NCBI GenBank assembly: GCA_030549335.1
Contig: CM060196.1
Span: 68,666,639 to 68,730,638 of the forward strand
DNA from: Pontederia crassipes
Taxonomy: Eukaryota; Streptophyta; Magnoliopsida; Commelinales; Pontederiaceae
Reading direction: 5' to 3'
DNA: 64,000 nucleotides
Each line of letters starts with the position of its first letter. The stretch's first letter is position 1. Positions 47,184 to 58,209 of the stretch are shown one piece after another. The position numbers were made by a program, and so were the translations under genes. Below the pieces are notes generated by a model. The model did no database searches. It was not told where the DNA came from and saw only the letters and a program-made list of their open reading frames with translations.

Positions 47184-50100
47184 CTATGGGATGAAAATGA
47201 TATGCAAGTGTGAGCTGTCAAATTAAGAGCAGCAACAAAAGAAAAAGTATATCAACTATTCAAAACCCCACTCTCGAAGAAGGAAAGAGATGTGGTGTAC
47301 AATATGCTCTGTCTATGCTCTATCTGACATCGTTCGATGTACACGAAGTTCGAAAGTATTCAATAGCAAAAGAAATTTAGTTCCTTTTTTATGTGGTCTT
47401 CTTCATACTGAAGGTTTATAACAAATTAATTGAAATAAATTGCATTTCATAAAGGATTTTCATTGAGACTGGGTAGTTATTAGTATTTCAAACTATTGGA
47501 TGTAAATTGATTGTTTATTCATTGGAAGATATAACCGTTAGGTAGGTTAATAATTGAGGAGTATGTTGGTCATGAATGAAGCCAAAGGTTGTAAAAATCT
47601 ATTTGACAAAGGAACAATGTCTTGTGTGCTTACTTTAATAATTCAACATTCTCACATCCTCATGGTTTGACTACTGGAATAGTTTGCTTTTCCTCTTTTT
47701 CAAGTCAATTTACGGCAACTGGCATTTCATTTATTGGTTCTTGTGCTACATATGCTTATAGTGTTTTCTGCCTGTGATTAATAATGCAAATTAGATTTAA
47801 TATTCTTGACTTATCCTGAAAACTGGATCTGGGGTGTCCTGTCCCCCAAAATATACTTTTGCCATGTAACTTTTAGCTTTTTGTATTTTACTAAGTTTTT
47901 TACCATCAAATTCAGATAATTTATGTTCAAAATTCTATTATACATTCATATCTCTAATATTGATAGCTTCTTGGAATTCCTACTTTTTCATGCTGTCATT
48001 TCCATTCTGACATTTCAAAAGTACCAATCTCATGATAGAAACTAATATGGTTTCTTCTGGCACAAAGCTTTTTAGATAATTGCTGGATGGGTTTTCACTT
48101 TTCAGCACTTTTTTTCCTTTGTCCCAACTCTGAGCATAAAACTATGGTGCCACTGGTTCGTTTCCTTGTATGACTAGCTGTATCTATGACAACTGGGATG
48201 AAATGCATGTTTGATGGGCTCATACTTTATTCCATACCAAATTTTATATACCTGCCATCTTTCATAAACATGACAGGTGGTTCTCTGGAACGTGGAAACT
48301 AAGCAAACAGAAAGCTCTTCCCAAAGTCATACTCTTATGATAACAGATGTACGCTTTAGGCCAAATTCAACTCAGCTGGTGACATCTTCTTTTGACAGAA
48401 CAGTGCGTTTATGGGATGCTGCTGATGTAAGATTATGCACCTCTCTTTTAGTATCTTTTGGCATACAAATCATTTTATTTTTGCCTTCTAGTTCGTTATT
48501 AGTTATTTCAAACATTTTTAGAGTTTATGTATGATTTATCAAAGTTGCATCAAAATTAGTGATTAGAACTACTACATGGACCATCTCTTTTCATTTGCTG
48601 ACAACAACTAGTTAGCGTTGCATTACATTATATAATTTTTTTTAATGTTATATAGTTATTTATCAGGAGTTTCTTGTCCAGTACACTGATTATGTTTCCA
48701 ATTTCCTTGTAGTCAATAAAATTTTTACATGCTTTCAATGGGCATACTTCACAAGTAAAATCAGTTGATTTTCATCCCATTAAGACGGATATTTTTAGCT
48801 CTTGTGATGGCAATGGTGAAATCTGTTATTGGAGCACCAACCAGAGTTCATGTTCACGTGTTTCAAAGGTTAATAAAATTCTTCATTGTATTTTTACTTT
48901 TCCATATCAAGTTGCTTTCCTCTTAAAACTTCACTGTTTCTCCAGGGTGGTTCAGTACAAGTAAGATTTCAACCTACTGGACAATTCTTGGCAGCAGCAG
49001 CAGAGAAAATGGTGTCTGTCATTGACTTTGAAACAAACACAGCCATTCGGTCATTGCAGGTCCTTCCTAAAGTAACGTTTGTTTTGTGTTTGTTTTTATC
49101 AAGTATCAAACATTACAGGTTTATTTTGATATCCACATAATTATTTACAATTCTTTCGTAATTTCATTTTTGTTAGGGTTACAACAAGGAGCTCCTCTCT
49201 ATTTGTTGGGATGCAACTGGTGAGCGCATTGCATCTGCTAGTCAAGATTGTGTGAAAATATGGTCCTTGAAGTCAGGAGAGCGCACTCAAGAGCTCAAGT
49301 CCAATGGAAACCAATTTCATTCATGCATTTTCCATCCACGATATCCCCAACTTTTGGTTATTGGAGGATATCAGGTATGATAAACTAATCACATGGTTGC
49401 ATGTCTTTTGTCATTATTACATTTGTGTGTGTTGCTTTTTCTGTATAGCAAACATAAGATAATGTTATACATTATTGAATTGCCTATAGCATATTTGTCT
49501 TTGTCATGTGATTAAATACATTTGTTAGGGTGTGGTTAGATATAATACCTCAATTTGTGTCTATTGTTCACTTTTAAAAAAGTTGTGTTTATTGTTTATA
49601 ACAATTAAATTTAGCTATATTTGGCCCAAATTTGTTGGCATAACCTTACAAACTTTGAAGTCCAAGAAGTATTGTCACTTGCGTAATTAACTAGATACTC
49701 AAAGACAGTACATACTGTTTCTGGACTGGCCAACTCTCTTGTTAAGCATGAACCTGTGCTAAGCATATGTTTAAATATAAGTTTAATGTTAGCACAAACT
49801 AACCCCCTTTAGAAAAGTTTAAACTTAAACTTTTCCCGTCCATTTCAACTTGGTTATGCTTTATGCTTTTTATATTTGATCTCTGGTCGGAAGTATTCTA
49901 AATTAAACTTTTGCTTTTCTTTCCTCCAATCTGATATTAGTTTAAGAAAATACTCCATCAGGAGAAGCTTGTATTGATATTGGTTTATGATATAATGCTA
50001 ATCAAAGTTGAAATAAATATCTTAATATCTAAAGTTCATTGTTTCATCAAAATACCTAAAGTTCAAATGCCTCAATGAATACTAGTACTTGTAATGCTGA

Positions 50101-50338
50101 AAGTTATAAGTAAATTTATTTAGGGTACATTTCAATTTATTGTTTGGAAGCATGTCTCCGCTTGTTAATTTCAGTTACCTACCTCAATTGTTAGTCACTG
50201 GAGCTTTGGAACATTGCGGAGAACCGGACCATGACCGTCCAGGCACATGAAGGACTTATTGCAGCCTTGGCGCAGTCGCCATTGACCGGAATGATTGCCT
50301 CTGCCAGTCATGATAAATCTGTCAAGATCTGGAAATAG
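41065..50338 (+). CDS. LUH: LEUNIG_HOMOLOG-type transcriptional co-repressor
   Basis: Gro/Tup1-class nuclear co-repressor that binds SEUSS-type adaptors. My 17 exons: 41065-41096, 41230-41327, 42531-42640, 42720-43021, 43109-43184, 43293-43392, 44452-44501, 44581-44853, 45193-45261, 45439-45651, 45737-45878, 45950-46059, 48277-48426, 48713-48868, 48946-49059, 49177-49374, 50195-50338. They sum to 2337 nt, one frame, 778 aa, near Arabidopsis LUH. N-terminal LUFS domain: [20 protein letters not shown] (LisH), [17 protein letters not shown]. Then a Gln-rich middle with [10 protein letters not shown], a basic RKRKP site and STHTPGDG, and C-terminal WD repeats ([32 protein letters not shown]). The MAQ start and spacing favour LUH over LUG. 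The first donor, AT|GTCGGT, is weak but needed for frame. Confidence 0.93.
41818..41890. repeat. Tandem ~29-bp repeat in intron 2 of the LEUNIG-type gene
   Basis: CATCTACGTGCATTTCTCTC plus an A-run is present about 2.5 times. Intronic, no coding role seen. Confidence 0.8.
42080..42122. repeat. (TA)n microsatellite
   Basis: Uninterrupted TA dinucleotides followed by CATATATATATT, in intron 2 of the LEUNIG-type gene. Confidence 0.95.
47126..47182. repeat. (TA)n microsatellite
   Basis: About 28 TA units inside the 2.2-kb intron 12 (46060-48276) of the LEUNIG-type gene. It creates open frames of Ile/Tyr repeats on both strands that are not genes. Confidence 0.95.
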
Positions 50339-50492
50339 GGGGCAGCAGTTGGAGTTATTCTTCAATGACTTTTGCATGTTGAAGATATAGAGGAGAAAAA
50401 GGAAACAAGACAAAAAAAATGCATAGTTAGATTATATTTAATGAGATTACCTAATATATGCCTTCAGTTCATTTCATTTGTTTCTTGGTGTC

Positions 50493-50498
50493 AATAAA
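50493..50498 (+). terminator. Candidate poly(A) signal of the LEUNIG-type gene
   Basis: AATAAA about 155 bases after the stop codon, in a T-rich 3' region. Plant signals are loose, so this is a candidate only. Confidence 0.4.
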
Positions 50499-50539
50499 TA
50501 GGAATTTCTAACTTTCAATATTTTATTGGTGGGCAATGT

Positions 50540-51740
50540 CGGTGTACATTCTTCATCTCAGGCATAAACTTGATTCTATAACATGGTATGACAGAAGGCA
50601 TTTCTGATATGATGTATACATTAAGACTATATATTCGGATGTTGAGTGGAAAAGAAAACTTTTTTCATGTGTTCATTTCCATCTCAGGTATGCTTTTCAT
50701 GGATACATGTCATATGCTACATTATTTTCCTGGTAATTGAATCATCATGATTTGTAGGTTCTTTTCTCTGCTAAGATTTATAGGTGCATTTCAAGCTCAT
50801 ACAGGATGTCTTGATTAGATCCTACATGTTTAACCTGTATAAAAATTGACAGGATGTCACAGGTAAAAATGTAGAAAACCGTGAACCAGCATTGTGCATT
50901 CCATTTCACCGTGTTAGGTCTCCAAGCCGCACTAATTAGAACTCATTGTTTGCATTCCATATTTCCATGATCAACAAGAGAAAATAAAAGATGTCATATA
51001 ATTTCTTGAACGATCCCAAATAGTATCACATCAATTTATCTATTTCCAACTCAGCTTGAGCTGAATAAACTAACATTTAGAAATAACATATCCAAAAGAA
51101 TGAAAAGATTTTATCAAATCTTATAGTCGTCACCAGACACACCACTAAAAGCTTAAATCTTGACAGAATCTATTAACCTTTTGGTGGAAACTAGGGTTTC
51201 TTCTGGAAAAAAGTATTTGACAAAATTACCCTTTACCTCCTAAGAGGGAAAATCAAAATATCAATAGCAACATTAATTAATTAGGAGAAACTTTTTTTAT
51301 CAGAAGAGAATTCCAAAAGCCTAATAAAAAAATGAAAAAGCATCTAACACGAACAACTGTAGATGAGAGATGAATTAAAAATATTTTCGTTTACGAGTTG
51401 GGAGATTTGTCGCCACGCCACGCCTTTATTCTGATCAACCGCAAGGCTTTCGTAGGGACCATCTTGTTGCTCCATTAATGGATCCGCTTTGCATGTGTGA
51501 TACAATTACAGGTTCATTATGATACAATACAATCCACCAAGTAATTAACTAACCGTGAGAAGGTCAAGTCAAGGATGAAAATTAACTACGCCATGCGACC
51601 GCAGAATACGGGTCTCCAAAACCGCAACATGCATGTCAAAGGAACCCCCACAACCCCAAAAGAACTAATCAAATTAAACTGATCACAAGGGAAACCGACG
51701 CCGCATGGCCTCTCATTTCCTTGCCTCCTTGGTCGCCATC
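50540..51740. other. Intergenic region
   Basis: No coding region. It holds the 3' flank of the LEUNIG-type gene and the upstream region of the LEA-like gene. Confidence 0.5.
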
Positions 51741-51747
51741 ACTCCTC

Positions 51748-51755
51748 TATAAATA
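51748..51755 (+). promoter_or_regulatory. TATA box of the LEA-like gene
   Basis: TATAAATA, 100 bases before the start codon at 51855, in CTC-rich surroundings typical of plant core promoters. Confidence 0.7.
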
Positions 51756-51854
51756 ATGCAGTTACAGTTCATAAGGATCAAATTAAAGACAGACACCAAC
51801 TTCTGCACTTGATCTTGCCATCAGTTGATATCAAACTTAAACTTTTGTACAAGC

Positions 51855-52701
51855 ATGGCGAGTGCCACACTCAGTCGTGCAGGAGGCTTAGCCAAGTTCT
51901 GCCACCTTGGTACATCTTCAGCTTTGGCAAGGCGATGGAACACGAGGTCTGTTTTCGCTGCCGCAACGAGGCCAATGCAGGTATATAACATGTCATTAGA
52001 ACTTAATGAGTTCGTGTCTGTAATTGGTTTCGAAAGGCAGTTTATGTCAAAGAATTTGATTTTGATCAGGATAAAGCGGAAAAGGATGTGAGGGAGACCC
52101 ATAAGCAAATGAGGGACGCGGCCAGGGAGGTGAAGAAGACAGCACAGGACGTCAGAGAGAAAGTTAACGTGGCTGCCGACCAGGTCAATTAATTAATTTC
52201 CATCCAACATATTTATCATATAGTTTCTTGTGCAACGCATTTTTTTTTCATGTTTATGCCGAAATTTCTCGTATCTTCTCACTTTGTCAGAACTCTTGTG
52301 CAATGCGTGCTTATAAGTGGCCGTCACCACGAGATTCACAAGATCAGATAAGGCTAGGACTAGGAGATGTTCTTAAGGAAACTAACTGACAATTAACGTA
52401 TTGATTACATCATATATCAATTACTAATGTTTCCTATCAATGTCCGACTTATGAGCACCTAAATATGCAATGGTTTATATATGTATATTACCAGGTGGTT
52501 GACAAAACGATAGAGGCGGCTGGTAAGGTGGTGAATGCTGTGCAAAACCAAGGAATAAAGAAGACGGTGGAAACTGCATGGGGTTCGGCCAAAGAGACCG
52601 CCCAAAAGGTCAAGGAAACCGTCGTTGGTGCTGCTGAGGAAGCCAAGGAAGGCATCAAAGCTGGTGCTGACAATGTCAAGCGCAAGATGAACACCAAATA
52701 A
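51855..52701 (+). CDS. Small LEA-like protein, probably mitochondrial
   Basis: Three exons: 51855-51980, 52070-52183, 52495-52701, joined in phase 0, giving 148 aa. Residues 1-42 (MASATLSRAGGLAKF..., RRWNTRSVFAAATR) are Ser/Ala/Arg-rich without acidic residues, as in mitochondrial presequences. Residues 43-148 are an amphipathic Lys/Glu/Ala-rich helix-former with 11-mer-like repeats (EVKKTAQDVREKV, AKETAQKVKETVVGAAEEAK), typical of group-3 LEA proteins that protect membranes and proteins during drying. Family knowledge suggests ABA or seed/stress induction, but no strong ABRE was seen nearby. The start is the only one giving a presequence. Confidence 0.85.
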
Positions 52702-53767
52702 GTAATCATTCATTGATGATGTAAAGAAATAATTAACTATATAATATCGAAGCTTTAAAAACTCGCCTTACCGGAAAAAGGCTTTAGAACTCGAGGATCG
52801 ATGATGCAAAGTGTGATCTAGTATTGGGGTTGCGTGCATTGTTGCGAGCAGGCTAGCAGTATATAAGTATATCATATTTTGGAGACATGCATATTAAGGA
52901 TCGCTAAGTAGGAGTATGCTAGCTGGTTAATTAATTTCTGCCTTTGTTTCTGTATTTTTATTCCTTGAGCAATGCGTGCCAACAGTAATCATGAATCTTG
53001 ACGCATTTATATACGTGCGTACAGTGGATTTGCACCTTGTCTGGGTGCAGTGCGGTGGCCACTGCAAGGAATTTTATCTGTTGTTTAGAACTGCGAGCAT
53101 TATGATGGTTCGATCGCATGCGTCGTCTGCAAAAAATATTCTTGCACAAAAACTTCGGTAATTAATCTGTGCCGACGTGCAATTAAGTCTGATTCTGATA
53201 TATATTTTTTGCATTTCCTTCTGACAAAAAACACTTAACAGGCAGATGAAACAAAGGAGTTGGCAATAAAAAAAAATAGCAGGCGATATTATCCTAGGAA
53301 ACATGATGCCAATATGCCAATACGTGTAACTCAAATAAAGACATGGCACAGAGAAATTAGCATACAAAACTCGAAGAACTTTGCGACGACATCGATGAAC
53401 CTGCATTACAGAAATCAAAATATTGAATCAATATGCGATTGCATCAAACACCACATTCCAACAAAATATTGATTCCAAAAAATTAAATGGCCAACACACG
53501 ATCGACGAACTCCTAAAGCTGAACGAACAAATTAACTAGCAACGAACTGCAAATTAAATCCATCTCTTCATCTCGTAGATAACAACAATCTGATGCAGCA
53601 GCATGAGCTGCTTCCTTCCTTTCACACACGTAACGTACACGACTACGTACGTCGTCCAAATGCCTCATGCATGCAGGAAAAAAAAAGACAGAAAAAAAAA
53701 AGTTGCAACCCTTCTCCTGCTGAACGGTCCGCTGTGACGCCGGCACAATCTAACGTTCCCGTCGGCC
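52702..53767. other. Intergenic region
   Basis: Convergent 3' flanks of the LEA-like gene (plus) and the next gene (minus). No other coding region supported. Confidence 0.5.
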
Positions 53768-54130
53768 TCACATCCGGAGCCACTGCGCGAGCTGCGCCGG
53801 GTTGACCACGCCCGCCACGTGGGCCCCGTTGGGACGCATCAGCAGCTGGGACACCTCCGCGTACTGCCGCGAAACCGCCTGCGGCGGCGGCGCGGTCTGC
53901 TTCCAGTCCCGACCGAACGCCGGCGCCGCGCCGACGGGTCGCCCCAGGAGCGTGCCCTTCGTGAGGTACTCGTGAGCCAGGTACCCGGCGAGTAGCCGGC
54001 TGCCCCCAGCCGGCTCAACCGACCCGAGTTTCGCACCCGGATGCGGCCGCTGCGCCGGCGCCGGTTCGGACGGCGGCTCGCGGTCCTTGCGCTTCCTCGG
54101 CGGCGGGGGACGGGGACGATTCGACATCAT
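53768..54130 (-). CDS. Small nuclear-type protein, embryo sac development arrest 6-like
   Basis: Single-exon frame of 120 aa from ATG at 54130. The frame is open further up to another ATG at 54175 (135 aa). I prefer 54130 because relatives start just before the basic stretch. Features in order: a Pro/Arg/Lys segment with PRKRKDREPPSEP (likely nuclear localisation signal), the conserved core SRLLAGYLAHEYLTKGTLLG, a variable Pro/Ala linker, and a C-terminal block with YAEVSQLL, GAHVAGVVNPAQLAQWL. From memory this layout matches plant proteins annotated embryo sac development arrest protein 6. The biochemical function is unknown to me. Very GC-rich coding sequence. Confidence 0.75.
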   Translation of the reverse strand: MMSNRPRPPPPRKRKDREPPSEPAPAQRPHPGAKLGSVEPAGGSRLLAGYLAHEYLTKGTLLGRPVGAAPAFGRDWKQTAPPPQAVSRQYAEVSQLLMRPNGAHVAGVVNPAQLAQWLRM

Positions 54131-56690
54131 GCCGCCGGTAGGTCGCCACGTCAGCAACAGGTGGGTCCCGGTCAACAGATGGAGACAACGCGACCGAAAC
54201 CCGAACCGGACAGAACGAGCCGACGGTTCAGTGGGGTGAGGTGAGAAAAGACGAGGGGTTTAAACTTTCAAGGGCAAAAATGTAAATGAAAATTAAAAGG
54301 AAGCGAATGGGGAAAAAAAGGGAACTCCGTCGGACTGAAGGTGAGGGTAGAGGAGAAGACAACCGTCTCCAGCGGACTCGTCGGCGGTTGGACGGACGAC
54401 GGCGGCGGCGAACGGAGAGAAGGAGCGATCTGAAGCAATTTAGAGGTATAAGAAAAAGATGGGGAAGAAATGAGAGAAGGGGGGGAGGGGGGAGGAGAGG
54501 AAGAAGGGATTCGAGGGGATTGCGATACTTATAGCAGTTACCAGGACCGTATGGTCCCTGGGGATTGCAGAAATTGACGAGAATGCCATCAACATAAACT
54601 GAAATGACCGAAGTGGCCTCTCGACATTTATGGGAGGATATTGGGGCGGCCCATTCGATATACGCATTTCCGATTCGTGCTTATCTCGGAGATGGCGAAT
54701 TAATACTTTTTATTACGTCGCGTGGGCATTTCGGGCAATTCGGACGGTGGGATCAGGGGGCAAAGGCGTCACATCGCAGAGAGATTATTAAAAACGTCGG
54801 ATGGGTTAAGCTTCGTATTGGTGGGTGGGACCCGAAACAATTGAAACGGTCGAAGGAGGGGTAATTTCGTGGTTTTGGCCAAGCGCGATGGCGATCTCGT
54901 AGGGCCCAAATAATTCATGGAAGCAGGGGGAGGGGAGGAGGATTAGTTAAGTGATAAAAATATCTCGTCTGCTTTTTTTAGGAAAAGGAATAAGAAAGAG
55001 TTGATGGACTCTTCGGGGTATTTTGATTACACGGAGGGTATAAATGTCAAAAGAGATAGGTTGGGTGCGTGTGCATTGGCGAGGGGCGAGGAGGATCTCA
55101 TATTCAGAGGCCAACACCGCACAGCTGTCTCCATCCAATGGGAGAGGGACAGTTTCCGATCTCGGACACGTGTCGGAAGATGGTGGTGCGGGAGGAAGGA
55201 TAGAGGGGGGGATGGCGCGGAAACGTGATTCGCGTTTGCACCGGATGAGAACGGACGCGTGAAAAAGGTTGGGACAGGATAAGCGTCACGAGTTCCGCTG
55301 GTTCCTTGACAATTTAATTTTTTATCGGTATTGTTTTCTGAATAATTATTTTTAAATAATATGTCTAATGACTCTAAAAATTAAATTTAGAGATATTACT
55401 ACCTTCCATCGATCCTAAAATACAATCTTATTAAACAAGTGTACAAACTATTTAAAATTTTAAAAGATGGCTGAAAATATCATTATAGTACTCTTGAGAG
55501 TATTTATTAATAACAAGATTTGTCTTTTCAGAAAAATAATAATATTTGAACTTTCCACAATCCTAATGATTCAACCTTGGGAGGGATGTGATCATGACTA
55601 GCTATGAAAGGAAAATATGTGTGTATATATTTATATATGCCTGTGCCACCTAATAATGCTAATAAAAGGCGTTGTGATGTGCAATTGATCCACCTAACGT
55701 TTCTAAGAGTTTGTGGGATGGATCCATGAGTCCATGGGCCCTGTGTTGTTTCATGTAATTGGCAATACAATAAATGATCGCAATTAATTGGGAGCAATTA
55801 TTAGAAGGCGAATTGTTTTCAAATTAATTGAGAGCGTTTAGGTTTGTTAGCATCTCATTAGAGTATATAATAATGCAATAGATAAAGGAGTAAATGGAAG
55901 GTGTAATTTATACAGTGAAATTTCATATTTATATATAGTACTAAATTAAATTATCTATGTATCCGGCCATAAATCATGCGCACGTACGTCGACAAATTTC
56001 ATTTGGTAAGCCAGATTACCACGCGATCTTAGCTATCGTAATATAAAAATAGTTATTTTGGTTGATTATTTATTTAAACAAGGAGAAAAACCTGGCAACG
56101 ATACCTTTTTAAGATAAAGGAGTAATTAATCCAAGGTATTGATTGTTAATCTTATTGACGTGTATGTTAATCGCAAGATTATAACACAAATTGACGCAAA
56201 CTCTATTTTAATTAAGGTCGCGATCGCGCGAAAGGAATCGCACAGGTCACACAAATTGTGTGTAATTTATGTTTATAAAAAAAAATATATACTTAATATA
56301 CATTTGTGGACGTGCAAAATATAAAAAAATTGCTGCATTGCACTGTACTATTAAAGTAATAATTTAACACAATCGAAACACAATAAGAGACAGGGCAATC
56401 ACAACATATATAATTAAGTAATACAACAGAAAAAACCATTTTAGACATTAGCACGAGTAGTACTGGTCGACTCTTACAACATCAAACCTAATATAAATTA
56501 CACCACGGAAAAAAAATCTCAAATTAACAAGAGGCAGAGAGAATTCACAACCAACAAGCAACCAAAATAAATATAATAAAATATAATTACGTGAACTTAA
56601 TAAACTATTACGACTAAATGTTCCTCTACTCCAGTGAACGAACAGCCATGCATGCATGCATGCAACGTAGAGTGAAGCATTGAAGCCGTT
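54131..56690. other. Intergenic region with GC-rich promoter DNA
   Basis: 54131-54540 is GC-rich and purine-biased with GGCGGCGG runs, and is likely the leader and promoter of the minus-strand gene ending at 53768. A TATA-like CTATAAGTAT on minus lies at about 54526-54535. 55000-55270 is another GC-rich patch without a gene. 55280-56690 is AT-rich. No further coding region supported. Confidence 0.45.
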
Positions 56691-56694
56691 CTGA

Positions 56695-58062
56695 TCAGTG
56701 GTGTCCGCCGATTCCGCCTCCGCCACCAAACCCACCACCACCTCCGCCTCCGAGCCCTCCTCCACCTCCGGCACCGCCTCCGAACCCTCCACCAAGTCCT
56801 CCTCCCTTGCCGAACCCGAAGCCAACTCCGCCGCCGTTTCCAAAACCTCCACCGAGTCCGCCGCCGGCGCCGGCACCGCCACCAACGCCTAAGCCTCCAC
56901 CACCTCCTGCCCCGCCTCCGTATCCTCCACCGAGCCCTCCACCCTTGCCGAAGCCAATGCCAACTCCGCCACCCTTACCAAAACCGCTACCAAGTCCGCC
57001 GGCACCGCCGGCACCACCGCCTCCACCGCCGCCTAGTCCTCCGCCGATGACGCCACCTTTGCCGAAACCTCCACCGAGTCCACCGCCGACAATGCCTCCG
57101 CCGAGGCCACCACCCTTGCCGAAACCTCCTCCACCACCAAGCCCGCCGCCATTTCCAATGCCACCAAAGCCACCGATTCCACCTCCCTTTCCAAAGCCGC
57201 CACCAAGTCCACTGCCACCGCCTAGGCCTCCGCCAGCGCCAAGCCCACCACCTTTTCCGATGCCACCGAAGCCGCCAATTCCAACTCCTTTTCCAAAGCC
57301 TCCACCAGCGCCGCCGCCAAGTCCACTGCCACCGCCTAAGCCTCCTCCCGCACCAATCCCACCGCCATTTCCTATACCACCAAAGCCACCAATGCCACCT
57401 CCCTTTCCAAAGCCACCACCAAGTCCGCTACCACCGCCTAAGCCTCCTCCGGCACCAAGCCCACCTCCCTTGCCAAACCCACCGACGATCCCGGCACCCT
57501 TACCGTATCCACCGCCAAGTCCACCTCCGGCACCAAGGCCGCCTCCCTTTCCAAACCCTCCGCCGATTCCGAAACCTTTACCATATCCACCTCCAAGTCC
57601 ACCTCCGGCACCAAGCCCACCACCCTTGCCAAACCCGCCGCCGATTCCAACGCCAGGACCGTATCCACCGCCGAGCCCGCCACCATGGCCAAACCCACCG
57701 CCGAGCCCGCCACCATGGCCAAACCCACCGCCGAGTCCGCCACCATGGCCGAACCCACCGCCGAGTCCGACACCAGGGCCCAACCCACCGCCAAGCCCGC
57801 CACCTTTTCCATAGCCCCCGCCCAAACCGCCGCCGCCACCAAGCCCCCCGCCACCGCCAATTCCGCCACCCACACCATAGCCGCCGCCGACACCGACGCC
57901 GACGCCTTTACCGAACCCGCCTCCAATGCCCCAGCCCTTCTTCCACCAGAAGAACTTCTCATCGGCCAACTTGCTCGCCAGCTGCCGCCCATGCGCACTC
58001 GCAGCGCAGCTGAGCCATAGCAGCAGTGCAAGCGCTGTCGCTCGACTGCTCACTCTACTCAT
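56695..58062 (-). CDS. Secreted glycine-rich cell-wall protein
   Basis: Intronless 455-aa frame. Residues 1-26 form a signal peptide (MSRVSSRATALALLLWLSCA, likely cleaved near ASAHG). A short Lys/Trp segment (DEKFFWWKKGW) follows. From about residue 45 to the end the protein is Gly-rich repeat: GGGxGxG with units such as GGGFGKGGGLG, GGGYG and GLGGGFGHGG, ending GGIGGHH. Class I plant GRPs of this build are structural wall proteins of vascular or epidermal tissue (family knowledge). A TATA box sits about 60 bases upstream. Repeat number is likely variable between individuals and hard to assemble. Confidence 0.92.
   Translation of the reverse strand: MSRVSSRATALALLLWLSCAASAHGRQLASKLADEKFFWWKKGWGIGGGFGKGVGVGVGGGYGVGGGIGGGGGLGGGGGLGGGYGKGGGLGGGLGPGVGLGGGFGHGGGLGGGFGHGGGLGGGFGHGGGLGGGYGPGVGIGGGFGKGGGLGAGGGLGGGYGKGFGIGGGFGKGGGLGAGGGLGGGYGKGAGIVGGFGKGGGLGAGGGLGGGSGLGGGFGKGGGIGGFGGIGNGGGIGAGGGLGGGSGLGGGAGGGFGKGVGIGGFGGIGKGGGLGAGGGLGGGSGLGGGFGKGGGIGGFGGIGNGGGLGGGGGFGKGGGLGGGIVGGGLGGGFGKGGVIGGGLGGGGGGGAGGAGGLGSGFGKGGGVGIGFGKGGGLGGGYGGGAGGGGGLGVGGGAGAGGGLGGGFGNGGGVGFGFGKGGGLGGGFGGGAGGGGGLGGGGGGGFGGGGGIGGHH
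57655..57800 (-). repeat. 33-bp coding tandem repeat in the glycine-rich gene
   Basis: Near-identical units encoding FGHGGGLGGG (three in a row) with flanking relatives FGKG and YGPG. Nucleotide identity is higher here than in the rest of the gene, so this part expanded most recently. Confidence 0.8.
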
Positions 58063-58120
58063 CTTGAGGTTACCAACGCTTTACCGATGGATTGGTGAAG
58101 AGCAGGCCGGAGTCGAAGGG

Positions 58121-58128
58121 TTTATATA
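58121..58128 (-). promoter_or_regulatory. TATA box of the glycine-rich protein gene
   Basis: TATATAAA on the minus strand, 59 bases upstream of the ATG. A second TATATAA-type site occurs at about 58196-58204. Confidence 0.75.
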
Positions 58129-58209
58129 GGCGGGCGAGTGGCCGGGTCGCAATAAATGAGCCCCAACAGTGCAAGAATGGACGTCGACGTACTGCTTATA
58201 TAAACAGGG

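Noticed and set aside
47023-47226. Ile/Tyr-repeat open frames on both strands
   Set aside because: Translation of the (TA)n microsatellite.
56807-57814. Long Pro-rich open frame on the plus strand
   Set aside because: It is the exact antisense of the Gly-rich repeat gene. It lacks a signal peptide and promoter, and arises because GGN codons read as NCC on the other strand.
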